DNA of 64,000 nucleotides from Bacillus sp. AFS073361 (GCF_002567005.1 NZ_NUZU01000001.1:1-64000); one strand, 5' to 3'. Numbered from the stretch's first letter, positions 26,605 to 36,587 are shown. Notes: generated from the letters alone by a model not told the origin. Numbers and translations are program-made.

Positions 26605-28020
26605 CTATTTAATAGCATACAATTTGCACTTTTCATAAAAACTAGTTTTTCCAATTTCAAGTAGTTTAGCAGCTTCCTGCTTATTGCCATTTGTTACGTT
26701 TAGTGCATTGATCATTGCAGCCTTTTCCGCAACCGCAAGGGTTTCTCTTAATGAGGAAATCGGTAATGCTGATTTCCTAGCTGGCTGATTATTCTCGTCT
26801 GTAATATCATGATGTGTCTCCAACTCCATGTCACGCAAGTATAAAGGCAGATGGGCCACTTCAATTGTTTTTCCATCTAAGACATTGATCGACCGTTCCA
26901 ATACATTCTCAAGTTCCCGGATGTTTCCTGGCCACGAATGCTGCATTAGTCTATCCTTTACGGAATCAGACAACTCGATCCCTTTACGATAAAATTTTCC
27001 TTCTAATTTTTTCAATAAACTTTTGGAAATAAGCGGAATATCCTCTTTTCGTTCTCTTAGAGGGGGAATGTCTATTTTGATGACATTTAATCGATAGTAT
27101 AAATCCTGACGAAAGGTTCCTTCCTCCACCAACTTCTCTAAATCACGGTGTGTAGCTGCGATAATACGAACATCTACAACTATCGACTTTTGCCCCCCCA
27201 CCCGCTGCACCTCTTTTTCCTGCAAGACTCTTAAAAGCTTACTTTGCATTGAAAGTGGCATATCTCCAATTTCATCTAGAAACAGTGTCCCATTATTAGC
27301 TATTTCAAACTTACCCTTCTTGCCGCCTTTCTTTGCCCCTGTAAATGCACCATCTTCATATCCAAACAGCTCCGATTCTAGTAAATGTTCTGGTATTGAC
27401 GCACAATTAATTGCAATAAAAGGCAGGGAGGCACGCATGCTGCTATTATGAATGGCGTGTGCAAATAATTCCTTTCCAGTACCTGACTCTCCTATCAATA
27501 AAACGGATGAGTTGCTTTCAGAAATTCTTTCTGCTAGTTTTTTAGTTGCTGTAAAGGCAGCACTATTCCCAATTAAATGGTTGAAACGGTATTTACTTGT
27601 TAGCTCTTTTTCAGCTTTTGTTTTATAATATTTTAATTCTTCAACAAGTCCCTGTATTTTCGTTTTATACATTCGCCATTCTTCCGGGGTGCGAAACATG
27701 ACCGTTCCGACCGCGCCGACTACTTTTCCAGCCTCCATTATAGGAAGACGATTAGCAATCATTTCACTGCCATTGATGGGATGAAGTGCAGCAAGTTCTT
27801 TTTGCCCTGTCTTGGCGACGATGTGCATTCGCGAGTTTTGAATGACATCCTGTACAGGCCGGTGGACGGCATCTTTCACGGTTGTTCCTAAAAACTCGCA
27901 ATATGCCTCATTTATATAAAGAATAATCCCTTCGTGATCTACCACGACAATTCGTTCCGCTATTAGATTAATAATTTGCTCGTACCAATTATTAGGAATC
28001 CCCTCAAAACCAGGATACAT
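26605..28020 (-). CDS. Sigma-54-dependent transcriptional activator
   Basis: This 471-residue activator has a PAS domain (about 10-115), a short coiled linker, the AAA+ domain with Walker A GESGTGKE (177-184), the sigma-54 contact loop [17 protein letters not shown], and Walker B-like [12 protein letters not shown], then a C-terminal Fis-type helix-turn-helix ([18 protein letters not shown]). It lies downstream of the dehydrogenase gene, which is headed by a -24/-12 promoter with dyad sites, so it most likely activates this operon. The PAS domain may sense an intracellular signal. Confidence 0.92.
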   Translation of the reverse strand: MYPGFEGIPNNWYEQIINLIAERIVVVDHEGIILYINEAYCEFLGTTVKDAVHRPVQDVIQNSRMHIVAKTGQKELAALHPINGSEMIANRLPIMEAGKVVGAVGTVMFRTPEEWRMYKTKIQGLVEELKYYKTKAEKELTSKYRFNHLIGNSAAFTATKKLAERISESNSSVLLIGESGTGKELFAHAIHNSSMRASLPFIAINCASIPEHLLESELFGYEDGAFTGAKKGGKKGKFEIANNGTLFLDEIGDMPLSMQSKLLRVLQEKEVQRVGGQKSIVVDVRIIAATHRDLEKLVEEGTFRQDLYYRLNVIKIDIPPLRERKEDIPLISKSLLKKLEGKFYRKGIELSDSVKDRLMQHSWPGNIRELENVLERSINVLDGKTIEVAHLPLYLRDMELETHHDITDENNQPARKSALPISSLRETLAVAEKAAMINALNVTNGNKQEAAKLLEIGKTSFYEKCKLYAIK

Positions 28021-28112
28021 TCTTTCCCCACCTTTACCGTTTTGATAAAACCATTATACCAAACGGATTCTTCACTTTAGAGACTAGATTTTTTTCCCAT
28101 ACAATAGAAAAT

Positions 28113-28134
28113 CCTATTCGAATATCCGAATAGG
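28113..28134 (-). terminator. Weak intercistronic hairpin after the dehydrogenase gene
   Basis: CCTATTCG (28113-28120) pairs with CGAATAGG (28127-28134). The minus-strand tail is ATTTTC. It may partly reduce readthrough from the dehydrogenase into the activator gene. Confidence 0.5.
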
Positions 28135-28146
28135 AATCTCCATACC

Positions 28147-28932
28147 TTATTGAGCGGTGTAGCCTCCATCGAGAATGACCGCTTGGCCAGTAACACCTCT
28201 TCCTTTATCGCTTGCTAGAAAGACAGCATAGTCAGCAATTTCTGATACTGATAATAATCTTCTTTGTGGAACTAGCGGGAAGAGTACTTCCTCAATGACA
28301 CGATCTAAGCTGACATTTCTAGTTTTAGCCAAATCCCCTAGTTGGTTTCTGACTAACAGTGTATCGACATAACCAGGGCATAAAGCATTTACTGTTATTC
28401 CATGGGCTGCGCCTTCCAATGCAGCTACCTTTGTTAAACCAATGACACCGTGCTTAGCACTATTGTAAGCCGCCTTACCAGCAAACCCAATGACACCATT
28501 AATAGAAGCCATATTGATGACTCTTCCAAAGCCCTGTTTCTTCATGATTGGGAACACATGTTTAATCCCGATGAAGGGGGCCGTTAACATGATTTTGACC
28601 AGTAATTCAAATTTTTCGGTAGGAAACTCTTCAATGGGTGAAACATATTGCATCCCTGCATTATTGACTAAAATATCAATGCTTCCGAAAGTTTGATAAG
28701 CAGACTCAAGACTATTTTTAAATGCCTCTTCATCGGTTACATCACATGGGGCTGCTAGTGCTTCAAATCCTTGCTTCCTTAGTTCGGAAGCCACTTCTTC
28801 ACTTTTACTAGCATTTAAATCAGAGATGACTACTTTTGCTCCTTCCTCTGCAAAGGTTTTTGCAATCTCTAATCCAATCCCACTAGCGGACCCGGTAATA
28901 AATGCTGTTTTTCCTTTTAATGCCTTGCTCAT
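28147..28932 (-). CDS. 3-hydroxybutyrate dehydrogenase-type short-chain dehydrogenase
   Basis: This 261-residue classical SDR has the NAD-binding TGSASGIG (14-21), NNAG (about 91-94), catalytic Ser in NMASINGVIG, Tyr-Lys in YNSAKHG, and the PGYVDTLLVRNQL segment seen in D-3-hydroxybutyrate dehydrogenases; it resembles B. subtilis YxjF. It would oxidise 3-hydroxybutyrate to acetoacetate with NAD. AAGGAGG lies 7 nt before the ATG. It follows the GntP permease gene by 52 nt in one operon, which fits uptake then oxidation of hydroxybutyrate. Confidence 0.85.
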   Translation of the reverse strand: MSKALKGKTAFITGSASGIGLEIAKTFAEEGAKVVISDLNASKSEEVASELRKQGFEALAAPCDVTDEEAFKNSLESAYQTFGSIDILVNNAGMQYVSPIEEFPTEKFELLVKIMLTAPFIGIKHVFPIMKKQGFGRVINMASINGVIGFAGKAAYNSAKHGVIGLTKVAALEGAAHGITVNALCPGYVDTLLVRNQLGDLAKTRNVSLDRVIEEVLFPLVPQRRLLSVSEIADYAVFLASDKGRGVTGQAVILDGGYTAQ

Positions 28933-28984
28933 TCGAGCATCCTCCTTAATAACAGAAAACTATGCTTCTAAATTTGATTCCTCA

Positions 28985-30418
28985 TTAAATAATCCCAAAT
29001 AAAGTGTAGAGACCAATAACAAAGAATACAGCCACGGTTTTTATGATCGTAACAGCGAAAATGTCGCGATATGATTGCTTGTGTGTTAATCCTGTCACAG
29101 CAAGTAAGGTAATAACAGCACCGTTATGTGGAAGTGTATCCATACCACCCGATGCCATGGCAACAACACGGTGCATTACTTCTGGCGGAATATTTGCCGC
29201 TGCTATTGCCTGATTGTATTTATCAGCCATCGCACCTAATGCTATTCCCATACCACCCGAGGCAGACCCTGTAATCCCTGCAAGCGAACTAGTTGTTACC
29301 GCACCGTTAACGAGCGGATTTGTAAAGGTACTGGAAATTCCATCACTAATTTTTGTAAATCCAGGAAGTGCAGCAATAACTCCTCCAAAACCGTATTCTG
29401 CTCCTGTGTTCATCGTTGCAAGCAAGGCACCAGCAATACTTAGGTTTAATCCTTCTTTAAAGTTTACCTTTACTCGCTTCCAATCAAAGGCAAGTGATGT
29501 AATAATCCCAACGACTAGAGCCATTTCAATTGCCCAAATCGCGGCAACAGTAGGAACATCTATTACATACGCTTTTAGACCAATGGCGGAAAAATCAAAA
29601 CCGTTCGGATACCATTTTGGAATGTATGTGATGAACAATTTATTGGTAACCCCTACTAAGATGAGTGGTACAAACGCCATTATTTGTTTTAAAACAGATT
29701 GCTGAGAAGTTAAATCTGGAATCTCTGTTTCCTTCTGATTGGCTTCAGCCAATGCTGCCGCATTCTCTGTTCCGAACCCAAAGTAACCTTCTCCTGCTTT
29801 TGCAGCCTTTTTCCTACGTGTTTCAAGATATAAGAGCCCTAGGCCTAGGACAAAAATAGCACCAATAATTCCCAGAGTTGGAGCGGCATAAATATTTGTT
29901 TTAAAGAATTGAATAGGGATTACGTTTTGAATTTGCGGTGTTCCCGGCAGAGCATCCATGGTAAATGTGAAAGCACCAAGCGCGATTGTCCCTGGGATTA
30001 AGCGTTTAGGGATATTCGCTTCCCTGAACATTTGAGCAGCAAATGGGTAAATAGCGAAAACAGCTACAAATAAACTTACACCGCTATATGTTAAAATGGC
30101 GCCTAATAATACGATGGTTAGCATCGCACGTTTTGCACCAAGCCAGCGGACAATTGTCTTAGCGATGGATTCAGCAATCCCTGACATTTCAACCACTTTA
30201 CCAAAAATCGCTCCTAATAAGAAGACCGGGAAGTAAGATTTAATAAATCCGACCATTTTTTCCATGAAGACGCCGGAAAAGAACGGTAATACATGGCTAG
30301 GGTCCACAAGTAAAACAGCTAAAAGTGCACAGATGGGAGCAAATAAGATAACAGAAAAACCCCGATAGGCAACAAACATTAATAGTCCAAGCGATAAAAG
30401 AATAATCAATAATTGCAT
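28985..30418 (-). CDS. GntP-family permease (hydroxybutyrate-type, YxjC-like)
   Basis: This 477-residue membrane protein has about twelve hydrophobic segments and GntP-family features such as DALPGTPQIQNVIP, GITGSASGGMGIALG and SGGMDTLPHNGAVITLL. Relatives carry gluconate or, next to an SDR like this, 3-hydroxybutyrate by proton symport. AAAGGGGG precedes the ATG. First gene behind the sigma-54 promoter. Substrate is inferred from the neighbouring dehydrogenase. Confidence 0.85.
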   Translation of the reverse strand: MQLLIILLSLGLLMFVAYRGFSVILFAPICALLAVLLVDPSHVLPFFSGVFMEKMVGFIKSYFPVFLLGAIFGKVVEMSGIAESIAKTIVRWLGAKRAMLTIVLLGAILTYSGVSLFVAVFAIYPFAAQMFREANIPKRLIPGTIALGAFTFTMDALPGTPQIQNVIPIQFFKTNIYAAPTLGIIGAIFVLGLGLLYLETRRKKAAKAGEGYFGFGTENAAALAEANQKETEIPDLTSQQSVLKQIMAFVPLILVGVTNKLFITYIPKWYPNGFDFSAIGLKAYVIDVPTVAAIWAIEMALVVGIITSLAFDWKRVKVNFKEGLNLSIAGALLATMNTGAEYGFGGVIAALPGFTKISDGISSTFTNPLVNGAVTTSSLAGITGSASGGMGIALGAMADKYNQAIAAANIPPEVMHRVVAMASGGMDTLPHNGAVITLLAVTGLTHKQSYRDIFAVTIIKTVAVFFVIGLYTLFGII

Positions 30419-30462
30419 TTAAATCCCCCTTTTTAAGTTTGAATTGAGCTTCAACCTCTTTT

Positions 30463-30476
30463 AGTAAGCGCTTGCA
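30463..30476. promoter_or_regulatory. cre site in the leader of the hydroxybutyrate operon
   Basis: On the minus strand TGCAAGCGCTTACT fits TGNAANCGNWNNCW at all defined positions. It lies just downstream of the predicted sigma-54 start, where CcpA could act as a roadblock. Confidence 0.75.
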
Positions 30477-30498
30477 AACTGAAGTTCACTTTAATATT

Positions 30499-30514
30499 TG
30501 CAAGTTCCATGCCA
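30499..30514 (-). promoter_or_regulatory. Sigma-54 (-24/-12) promoter
   Basis: On the minus strand TGGCATGGAACTTGCA has GG at -24 and GC at -12 with the strict spacing of the TGGCAY-N5-TTGCW consensus. It lies about 80 nt before the permease start, and the operon encodes a sigma-54 activator. Confidence 0.88.
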
Positions 30515-30627
30515 ATTCTATTTGTTAATTTTTAAAAATATAAATTTTCAGTATTATCACACTATCATTATATTAAATATAAACCGTGCTCACAATAATC
30601 CACCATTGTACCAATCTCATATTCCGT

Positions 30628-30689
30628 AATTCCGGAAATTATTTACGCTTTCAATTCCGGAAAAGCGGATTTTTTCCGCATTTCTGGAA
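30628..30689. promoter_or_regulatory. Three dyads, candidate upstream activator sites
   Basis: TTCCGGAA occurs at 30630-30637 and 30655-30662, and TTCTGGAA at 30682-30689, with 25-27 bp steps. All lie 115-190 bp upstream of the -24/-12 promoter, the usual range for enhancer sites of sigma-54 activators. Confidence 0.55.
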
Positions 30690-30821
30690 TTTATTTTAAA
30701 ACTCAATAACTGTGCAGCCAAAAACGTTTAAAGGATAACTGGAAATGGCAGTTACTTAGAAAAAATAAAGACGAACCCTTAATAATCAAAAAATCTTAAA
30801 AAAGCGGACAATCACAAAAAG

Positions 30822-30853
30822 AAAAGCGAAGAGCCTATTTATGCGCTCCCCGC
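30822..30853 (-). terminator. Terminator behind the PstS-like gene
   Basis: GCGAAGAGC (30826-30834) and GCTCCCCGC (30845-30853) pair around a two-base mismatch, with a short T-run on the minus strand. It lies 27 nt after the stop. Confidence 0.65.
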
Positions 30854-30879
30854 CTTTTTACTTACACGAAAATGACTTC

Positions 30880-32343
30880 TTAATTCTTAGTTAGTTTTAT
30901 ATAACCAATCTCTTCAACGATCTCTTGGCCTTGTGGTCCCTGCATCCATTCCAGGAATGGCTGGATCGATTGCATTTTTTTGTTGTCCTTTACTGTAATA
31001 GCATAGAGCGAGGCGGTGAAAGGGTATTTACCGCTCGCAATGTTTTCAGGATTTGGTTCAATCCCATTAATCGCCAATAGCTTGATATCTGTATTTGCCT
31101 TCATTCCCGTTGCATAGAATCGAAACGAAAAGCCTATTGAATTGTCATAGTTTCGGTAATCGGCTACCTGCTCGATAATTCCGCCCATTCCTTCAGGTAC
31201 ATCTTCCTTCAGAGGCTTCATGATGGGCGTGTCGCCCATGATTTTCTCCAGAAGCGTTTGACTCCCAGAATTTTTAGGACGCTGGAAGGCAATAATTTTT
31301 TCATCCTCGCCGCCTAGTTTTGACCAGTTTTTAATTTTTCCTGTGTAGATGCCTTTAATCTCTGAGACAGCTAGGCTATCCACCTTATTATCTGGATTGA
31401 CGAAAAAGACAAACGCTTCCTTCCCTATTGGGGTCATAACTAGTTCTTTACCTGCCTCTTTCGCCATTTGCTGCTGTTCTTTTGACGGCTCTGCTCCAAA
31501 GTAAATATCAACATCACCTTGTAAAAGCCGCTCATAGGCATAAATCGTATTAGTAAAGGTGACAACTTCCCCGTATTCTTGATACACTTTTTCAATATTT
31601 TCATAGGCTGCATTGGCAAAAGCAGAATACACAGGAAATGCGGCTTCTGCTCCATCTAATATAGGCATTTCACTTTGGTTTTTAATTGTAAAGGTTGAAG
31701 CAGTTTTCAACTTCGGCAGGATATTATCTGGATTATTCACATCATAAGGATAGAGATCAGTACTAGAATATCCTCCTCCATATTCAAACCCATAGGATGG
31801 AAGGACCGTTTTACTGCGATGCCATTGAACAGCGGCACCTGTACCGATTGCAAGCATAAATATCATTATCACTGACAGGAAGCGTTTTTTATTGAAATCT
31901 GGGAGCTTTCTCTCCTTTATTATGGCAAGCGCTGCTCCGAAAATAAAGGAAAGCTCGTATGCTATTGGTGCCCCCAGAAATAATCTTCCTTCTCCCATAA
32001 GCATGGCAATAAAATAGTTTGGCGCGTAGACCAAATGAAAAATACTATAAAACAGCCAAGCATCCGCCCCGTAAAACCCTTTGGTAATCAGCATAAACAG
32101 GGCCCAAAGGAACGCAGTATAGGCAAGCGGAATAAGAACAAGGACGAGATAGTCCTTTAGGTTTTCCTGCTTCAAGTGCTTCCTGCTTACGAGGAACCCG
32201 GTCAAACACCCAGCAACTATTAATCCTGGTAGTGCGGCAAGCAAAGTATTATCAAACACCGTCATAATCGCGAATGCGAAAAAACTAAAAATCAGTGGCA
32301 CGATTCCAAAATACAGTAACAAGAACTTTACTATTTTCCCCAT
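30880..32343 (-). CDS. Membrane-anchored PstS-like substrate-binding protein
   Basis: This 487-residue protein joins an N-terminal block of about five or six membrane segments (residues 1-175) to an extracellular type II binding domain (from about 210). The latter resembles PstS: AFVFFVNPDN, SEIKGIYTGKIKNWSKLGG and QRPKNSGSQTLLEKIMG, the segment that in PstS contacts phosphate. There is no lipobox. No pstCAB genes are near. It could be a phosphate or anion sensor or a substrate-capture protein for a separate transporter. The fusion is unusual for PstS, which is normally a free lipoprotein. Confidence 0.8.
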   Translation of the reverse strand: MGKIVKFLLLYFGIVPLIFSFFAFAIMTVFDNTLLAALPGLIVAGCLTGFLVSRKHLKQENLKDYLVLVLIPLAYTAFLWALFMLITKGFYGADAWLFYSIFHLVYAPNYFIAMLMGEGRLFLGAPIAYELSFIFGAALAIIKERKLPDFNKKRFLSVIMIFMLAIGTGAAVQWHRSKTVLPSYGFEYGGGYSSTDLYPYDVNNPDNILPKLKTASTFTIKNQSEMPILDGAEAAFPVYSAFANAAYENIEKVYQEYGEVVTFTNTIYAYERLLQGDVDIYFGAEPSKEQQQMAKEAGKELVMTPIGKEAFVFFVNPDNKVDSLAVSEIKGIYTGKIKNWSKLGGEDEKIIAFQRPKNSGSQTLLEKIMGDTPIMKPLKEDVPEGMGGIIEQVADYRNYDNSIGFSFRFYATGMKANTDIKLLAINGIEPNPENIASGKYPFTASLYAITVKDNKKMQSIQPFLEWMQGPQGQEIVEEIGYIKLTKN

Positions 32344-32430
32344 GTCCGGCTCCCTTTTGATATTTTTTCGATGATTTTATATAGTGTAATTTTACACTTT
32401 ATTATAACTTTTTACAATAAACTCCTACAT

Positions 32431-32464
32431 AAAAAAAGACCCCTCCGCATTGCAAAAGGGTCTT
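32431..32464 (-). terminator. Amidase terminator
   Basis: AAGACCC (32436-32442) and GGGTCTT (32458-32464) form the stem base with partial pairing inside. The minus strand runs into seven T residues. Confidence 0.75.
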
Positions 32465-32490
32465 CCTTAAAATCTATGATTTGTCATTTC

Positions 32491-33726
32491 TTATTTTGAC
32501 AGCATGGTCAAAACTGTATCCAATAAAACATTAATCCCCTTTTCACAGTCTTCCCACGTCGTTAATTCCTCTTCACAATGGCTCTTGCCATTAATGCTTG
32601 GAACAAACAGCATCGCAGTAGGCACGAAGCTGGCAATGAACTGGGCATCATGTCCTGCACCTGAAACCATTTTTCGGTTAGAATATCCGAGTGATTGTGC
32701 GGACTCTTCAAATAGTTGACAGATCTCTGGTTGGAACCAGACTGTGTCACGCTCCCATAATTTTGTTGTTTTTACCTCACAGCCTTCATGAAGTGAAGTT
32801 AAACTCGGAAGTGATTCGATAAGGTTTTTAACCGTACGGACAATTTCCATATCTTTATGGCGCGCTTCTAGAGTAAAGACAACCTTGTTCGGAATGACCG
32901 TATGAATGCTTGGGTACACACTCACCCTGCCAATCGTGAAGACTAAATCTTCATCCAATCCCCCTAACCGCCTGCGGATTTCATTGATTATGTTATTGGC
33001 AGCAAACAGGGCATCCTTTCTCATATTCATTGGTGTAGTACCGGCATGGTCGGATTCTCCCGTTACTTCAATCTCATAGCAGGCCATTCCCACCACACAT
33101 TCTACAACACCAATCGAGAGATCCTCTTTTTCAAGAATCGGGCCTTGTTCTATATGAAGCTCCAAAAGGGCCGTTGCCTCTTTCAACCGATTCCCTACTT
33201 CGCCTTCGTACCCGCTTGCCTTTAAAGCCTCACCAAAGGTAACTCCCTCTGAATCTACCTTTTTCAGCATTACTTCCTTATCAAATTTACCAGAGAGCAC
33301 CCCTGATGCCATCATCGATGGTTCGAACCTTGCCCCTTCTTCGTTTGTAAAATTAACAATGGTAATTGGGATTTGTGGTTTTATTTGATTCTCGACCAAC
33401 GTTCTGACTACTTCTAACCCAGCGACAACCCCCAGCACACCATCAAATCGGCCGCCTTTTTTTACCGAATCCAAGTGGGAGCCAATCAGAATGGGCGGCT
33501 TATCTTCAGTCCCAGCTAATGTCGCATACATACAGCCCATATCATCTACCGTGACTGTCAGCCCTAACTCCTCGCAGCAAGAACGAAAATAATCTCTTAC
33601 CCGAATATCTTCTTTTGATAACGAAAGCCTTGTGACTCCATTGTTTTCTGTCCGGCCAAAGTTTGCAAATTGTTCTAATGTCGTTTTTAGTCTTTCTCCA
33701 TTAATCAATAACTTTTGTCGTTGCAT
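32491..33726 (-). CDS. Hydantoinase/carbamoylase-family amidase
   Basis: This 411-residue M20-type metalloenzyme resembles N-carbamoyl-L-amino acid hydrolases and allantoate amidohydrolases. Metal-site motifs are visible: GSHLDSVKKGGRFDGVLGV (His and bridging Asp), NEEGARF (Glu pair), LHIEQGP and the late His in SGAGHDAQF. The dimerisation domain lies around 215-330. It would release ammonia and CO2 from ureido acids, giving free amino acids or ureidoglycolate. No hydantoinase or ureide genes adjoin, so the substrate is open. AAGGGAG precedes the ATG. Confidence 0.88.
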   Translation of the reverse strand: MQRQKLLINGERLKTTLEQFANFGRTENNGVTRLSLSKEDIRVRDYFRSCCEELGLTVTVDDMGCMYATLAGTEDKPPILIGSHLDSVKKGGRFDGVLGVVAGLEVVRTLVENQIKPQIPITIVNFTNEEGARFEPSMMASGVLSGKFDKEVMLKKVDSEGVTFGEALKASGYEGEVGNRLKEATALLELHIEQGPILEKEDLSIGVVECVVGMACYEIEVTGESDHAGTTPMNMRKDALFAANNIINEIRRRLGGLDEDLVFTIGRVSVYPSIHTVIPNKVVFTLEARHKDMEIVRTVKNLIESLPSLTSLHEGCEVKTTKLWERDTVWFQPEICQLFEESAQSLGYSNRKMVSGAGHDAQFIASFVPTAMLFVPSINGKSHCEEELTTWEDCEKGINVLLDTVLTMLSK

Positions 33727-33855
33727 GATTAAACACTCCCTTTTTTTTGAGTGAGATTACGAGAATGATTCATTGGTCAATAAATCTCATGGAGGATAAA
33801 AACGTAAATTTGCTGAGTTTTGTTATACAGCAGTGCTGGGACTTAAAATTAACTC

Positions 33856-33883
33856 CTTATAAAATACGTAAATATTCAGTCAA
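33856..33883 (-). promoter_or_regulatory. Putative amidase promoter
   Basis: On the minus strand TTGACT (33878-33883) and TATAAG (33856-33861) are separated by 16 nt, giving a leader of about 120 nt before the amidase start. Confidence 0.5.
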
Positions 33884-33972
33884 TACCTTTATTATACACC
33901 ACGGCCAAGCCCTGTCATTAGACAAAACATCAAATCCAACCTACAAAATATTTGATAGTTTGTATAAAAAAA

Positions 33973-34022
33973 GGTGTCAGGCACCGCTCGTGGACAACTG
34001 TCCACGAACGGTGCCTGACACC
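33973..34022 (-). repeat. Long hairpin-repeat copy behind mglC
   Basis: Arms of 24 nt (33973-33996 and 33999-34022) carry CACCGCTCGTGGACA paired to TGTCCACGAACGGTG. The minus strand continues with seven T residues. It is the apparent terminator of the mgl operon. Confidence 0.9.
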
Positions 34023-34037
34023 AAAACTGACACCAAA
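34014..34037. repeat. Two tandem 12-bp CTGACACCAAAA units
   Basis: CTGACACCAAAA occurs twice in a row, the first unit overlapping the right end of the hairpin repeat. It adjoins the 3' end of mglC. Confidence 0.75.
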
Positions 34038-34046
34038 ACATTAAAT

Positions 34047-35069
34047 TTATTTTTTCTTTGCGTGTTTGCGCATGTCGAAGGCTACTGCTACGACGATGAT
34101 TAGTCCTTTTACGATGAATTGGATGTATGGACTTACGCCAAGGAAGGCTAGACCGTAGTTGATGATTTGGAATATTAATACCCCGGTTACTACGCCTGGT
34201 ACCGATCCGATACCACCTGAAAGTGATACCCCACCGACTACGCAGGCTGCGATGGCATCTAATTCGTACATGTTTCCTGTATTGTTTGTCGCACTACCCA
34301 CACGACCTGCCTCCAGTGTACCTGAGAAGCCATATAATAGGCCGGCAATCATATAGATAATAATCAGGTTTTTCGCAACATTAACACCTGAAACCTTTGC
34401 TGCTTCAGGGTTACCCCCGATTGCATACATGTTTTTACCTAATTGTGTCTTATTCCAAATTACCCAGATAACTGCAGTGGTTATAATTGCATAAATAACT
34501 AGATAAGGAAGTTCATAGGATCCAATTGGAATCCCGCGTTGGGCAAAGGTTGTAAATTTTTCGCTTAATCCGCCGATTGGCTGTGCGCCATAGGGCGGGC
34601 GGTCAAAGTAAATAGAAGTGATTCCGTATACACCAATCATCATACCTAATGTAGCGATGAACGGCGGCACGTGTAACTTGGCAACAATCACACCATTTAA
34701 TGTAGAAATTAAACCCGTTGCAATCATAGCAATTAAGATTGGTACGATTAACGGTAATTCTGGAAGGTTCGGATACATTTTATAAGCATAATCACCAGCT
34801 TGCAGCATAGATGCAGACACAACAGCAGCGAGTCCGACCATCCGTCCTGCGGATAAGTCTGTTCCAGCGGTAATCAGAATTCCGGCCATCCCTAGGGCAA
34901 TAATAATCCGGGAAGAAGACTGACTAAGGATATTGATAAGATTTGTTACTGATAGAAAGTCAGGAGAAGCGATTACGATTCCAATGACTAGCAGGATTAA
35001 AAATACATATATCACATTATCAAAGAGCAACTTGGTTATACTGCCTTTTTGTGCGGCTGATTTATTCAT
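34047..35069 (-). CDS. mglC: Galactose/glucose-type ABC permease MglC
   Basis: This 340-residue permease of the RbsC/MglC (CUT2) family has eight to ten hydrophobic segments, and its motifs GTDLSAGRMVGLAAVV, IGGNPEAAKVSGVNV and ACVVGGVSLSGGIGS agree with MglC. It forms the channel through which MglA-driven import occurs. Two in-frame ATGs exist; the second (35069) is 6 nt from GGAGGAG, and the first lies too close. It follows mglA by 12 nt. Galactose as substrate is inferred from similarity and the nearby gal operon. Confidence 0.88.
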   Translation of the reverse strand: MNKSAAQKGSITKLLFDNVIYVFLILLVIGIVIASPDFLSVTNLINILSQSSSRIIIALGMAGILITAGTDLSAGRMVGLAAVVSASMLQAGDYAYKMYPNLPELPLIVPILIAMIATGLISTLNGVIVAKLHVPPFIATLGMMIGVYGITSIYFDRPPYGAQPIGGLSEKFTTFAQRGIPIGSYELPYLVIYAIITTAVIWVIWNKTQLGKNMYAIGGNPEAAKVSGVNVAKNLIIIYMIAGLLYGFSGTLEAGRVGSATNNTGNMYELDAIAACVVGGVSLSGGIGSVPGVVTGVLIFQIINYGLAFLGVSPYIQFIVKGLIIVVAVAFDMRKHAKKK

Positions 35070-35081
35070 TTGCATCTCCTC

Positions 35082-36587
35082 CTAATACAAAGCTGCTAAG
35101 CTCATGATTTCTTCTTGGGATGTTGTTGCCGTTTCGACAATCCCAGCTGCTTTACCATTACTCATAACCAAAATTCGGTCAGAAACGCCCAGAAGCTCTG
35201 GCATTTCTGAAGAAATCATGATAATTCCTTTTCCTTCAGCAGCTAACTCATTAATTAACTGGTAAATTTCGAACTTCGCCCCAACGTCAATTCCACGTGT
35301 CGGTTCATCGAGCAATAAAATTTCCGGTTTGGTTAACAGCCAGCGTCCAATAATGACCTTTTGCTGGTTACCACCTGAAAGACTGCCGATAGATGTCTTT
35401 TGTGATGGGGTTTTTACTTTCATCGAATCAATCACCCATTGCGTATCGTCAGCAACTTTGCGGTCGGATAGGAACCCGCTTTTAGTTTTATATTGCTTCA
35501 TGTTTGAAATGATCGAGTTAAAACTGATACTCAAATCAGGGAAGATCCCTGTTGATCTTCTTTCTTCCGTCACAAGGGCAAAGCCGTTTTTGATAGCATG
35601 CTGCGGCGAATGATTTTTGACCACCTTGCCATTTAATTCAATCGATCCTGATGTGATCGCCCTTATCCCAAACAGTGCTTCAACAACCTCTGTCCGCTTG
35701 GATCCAACTAAGCCGGCAATCCCTAATATTTCGCCTTTTCTTAGCTCAAAACTTACATTAGAAAAAGAAGGTTGTGTTTCTGCCGTCAGATCTGAGACTT
35801 TCAATATGACCTCCCCAGGCTTGTTAGCCTTAGCAGGGAAGCGCTGTGATAAGTCACGGCCAACCATTAGTTTGATGATTTCGTCTGTGGTGAGGTCTTT
35901 GGCACTTTTGGTTGCAATATACTGACCGTCACGCATGATGGTTACTTCATCAGAAATCTTCAAGATTTCCTCCATTTTGTGAGAAATATAGATAATCGCT
36001 ACATTCTCACTTTGCAGTCTTTTAATGATTCTAAAAAGATGATTTACTTCGGTTTCTGTTAAGGATGAGGTAGGTTCGTCCATTACAATAATCTTTGAAT
36101 GATAAGAAACCGCCTTTGCAATCTCTACCATCTGCATTTCGGAAACGGATAGCGTACTCACCTTACTGCGCGGATCAATATTGATGTCTAAACTTTTAAA
36201 TATCGCTGCTGTATCTTCATACATTTTCTTTTCATCTATGAAAATACCTTTTTTCGGATACCGGCCGAGCCAGATATTATCCATAACATTCTGTTGACGG
36301 ACCTGATTTAGTTCTTGGTGCACCATCGATACGCCATTTTCAAGTGCCTGCTTTGAATTGGCAAAGGAAACCTCTTTTCCATCAAAAAGGATTTTCCCTT
36401 CATCCATCGAATAAATCCCAAATAGGCATTTCATTAGTGTTGATTTTCCAGCACCATTTTCGCCCATTAAAGCATGGACCGATCCGGGCTTTACTTTAAG
36501 GGACACATTATTTAAAGCTAGCACCCCAGGGAATCGTTTCGTTATGTTTAGCATTTCAAGTAGATTGGTAGTTCTGGATTCTGACAT
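35082..36587 (-). CDS. mglA: Galactose/glucose-type ABC ATPase MglA (double ATPase)
   Basis: This 501-residue cytosolic ATPase has two fused nucleotide-binding domains, as in all CUT2 systems. The first has Walker [10 protein letters not shown] (about 43-51), signature LSVSEMQ and Walker [12 protein letters not shown]; the second keeps the signature LSGGNQQK and [11 protein letters not shown], but its Walker A region reads GLVGSKRTE, the usual degenerate form for this family. AAGGAGG precedes the ATG. It is separated from mglB by a 258-bp gap holding a palindrome-rich repeat. Confidence 0.93.
   Translation of the reverse strand: MSESRTTNLLEMLNITKRFPGVLALNNVSLKVKPGSVHALMGENGAGKSTLMKCLFGIYSMDEGKILFDGKEVSFANSKQALENGVSMVHQELNQVRQQNVMDNIWLGRYPKKGIFIDEKKMYEDTAAIFKSLDINIDPRSKVSTLSVSEMQMVEIAKAVSYHSKIIVMDEPTSSLTETEVNHLFRIIKRLQSENVAIIYISHKMEEILKISDEVTIMRDGQYIATKSAKDLTTDEIIKLMVGRDLSQRFPAKANKPGEVILKVSDLTAETQPSFSNVSFELRKGEILGIAGLVGSKRTEVVEALFGIRAITSGSIELNGKVVKNHSPQHAIKNGFALVTEERRSTGIFPDLSISFNSIISNMKQYKTKSGFLSDRKVADDTQWVIDSMKVKTPSQKTSIGSLSGGNQQKVIIGRWLLTKPEILLLDEPTRGIDVGAKFEIYQLINELAAEGKGIIMISSEMPELLGVSDRILVMSNGKAAGIVETATTSQEEIMSLAALY

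Larger units (their letters stand above)
33727..34046. other. Intergenic region between the amidase gene and mglC
   Basis: This 320-bp region contains the amidase promoter (33856-33883) and the hairpin repeat with its direct repeats (33973-34034). A long frame on the plus strand crosses the repeat and the end of mglC, and I do not consider it a gene. Confidence 0.55.

Noticed and set aside
33747-34103. 118-codon plus-strand frame crossing the hairpin repeat
   Set aside because: It translates the repeat and the antisense of the mglC end, lacks a ribosome binding site and has no coding character.
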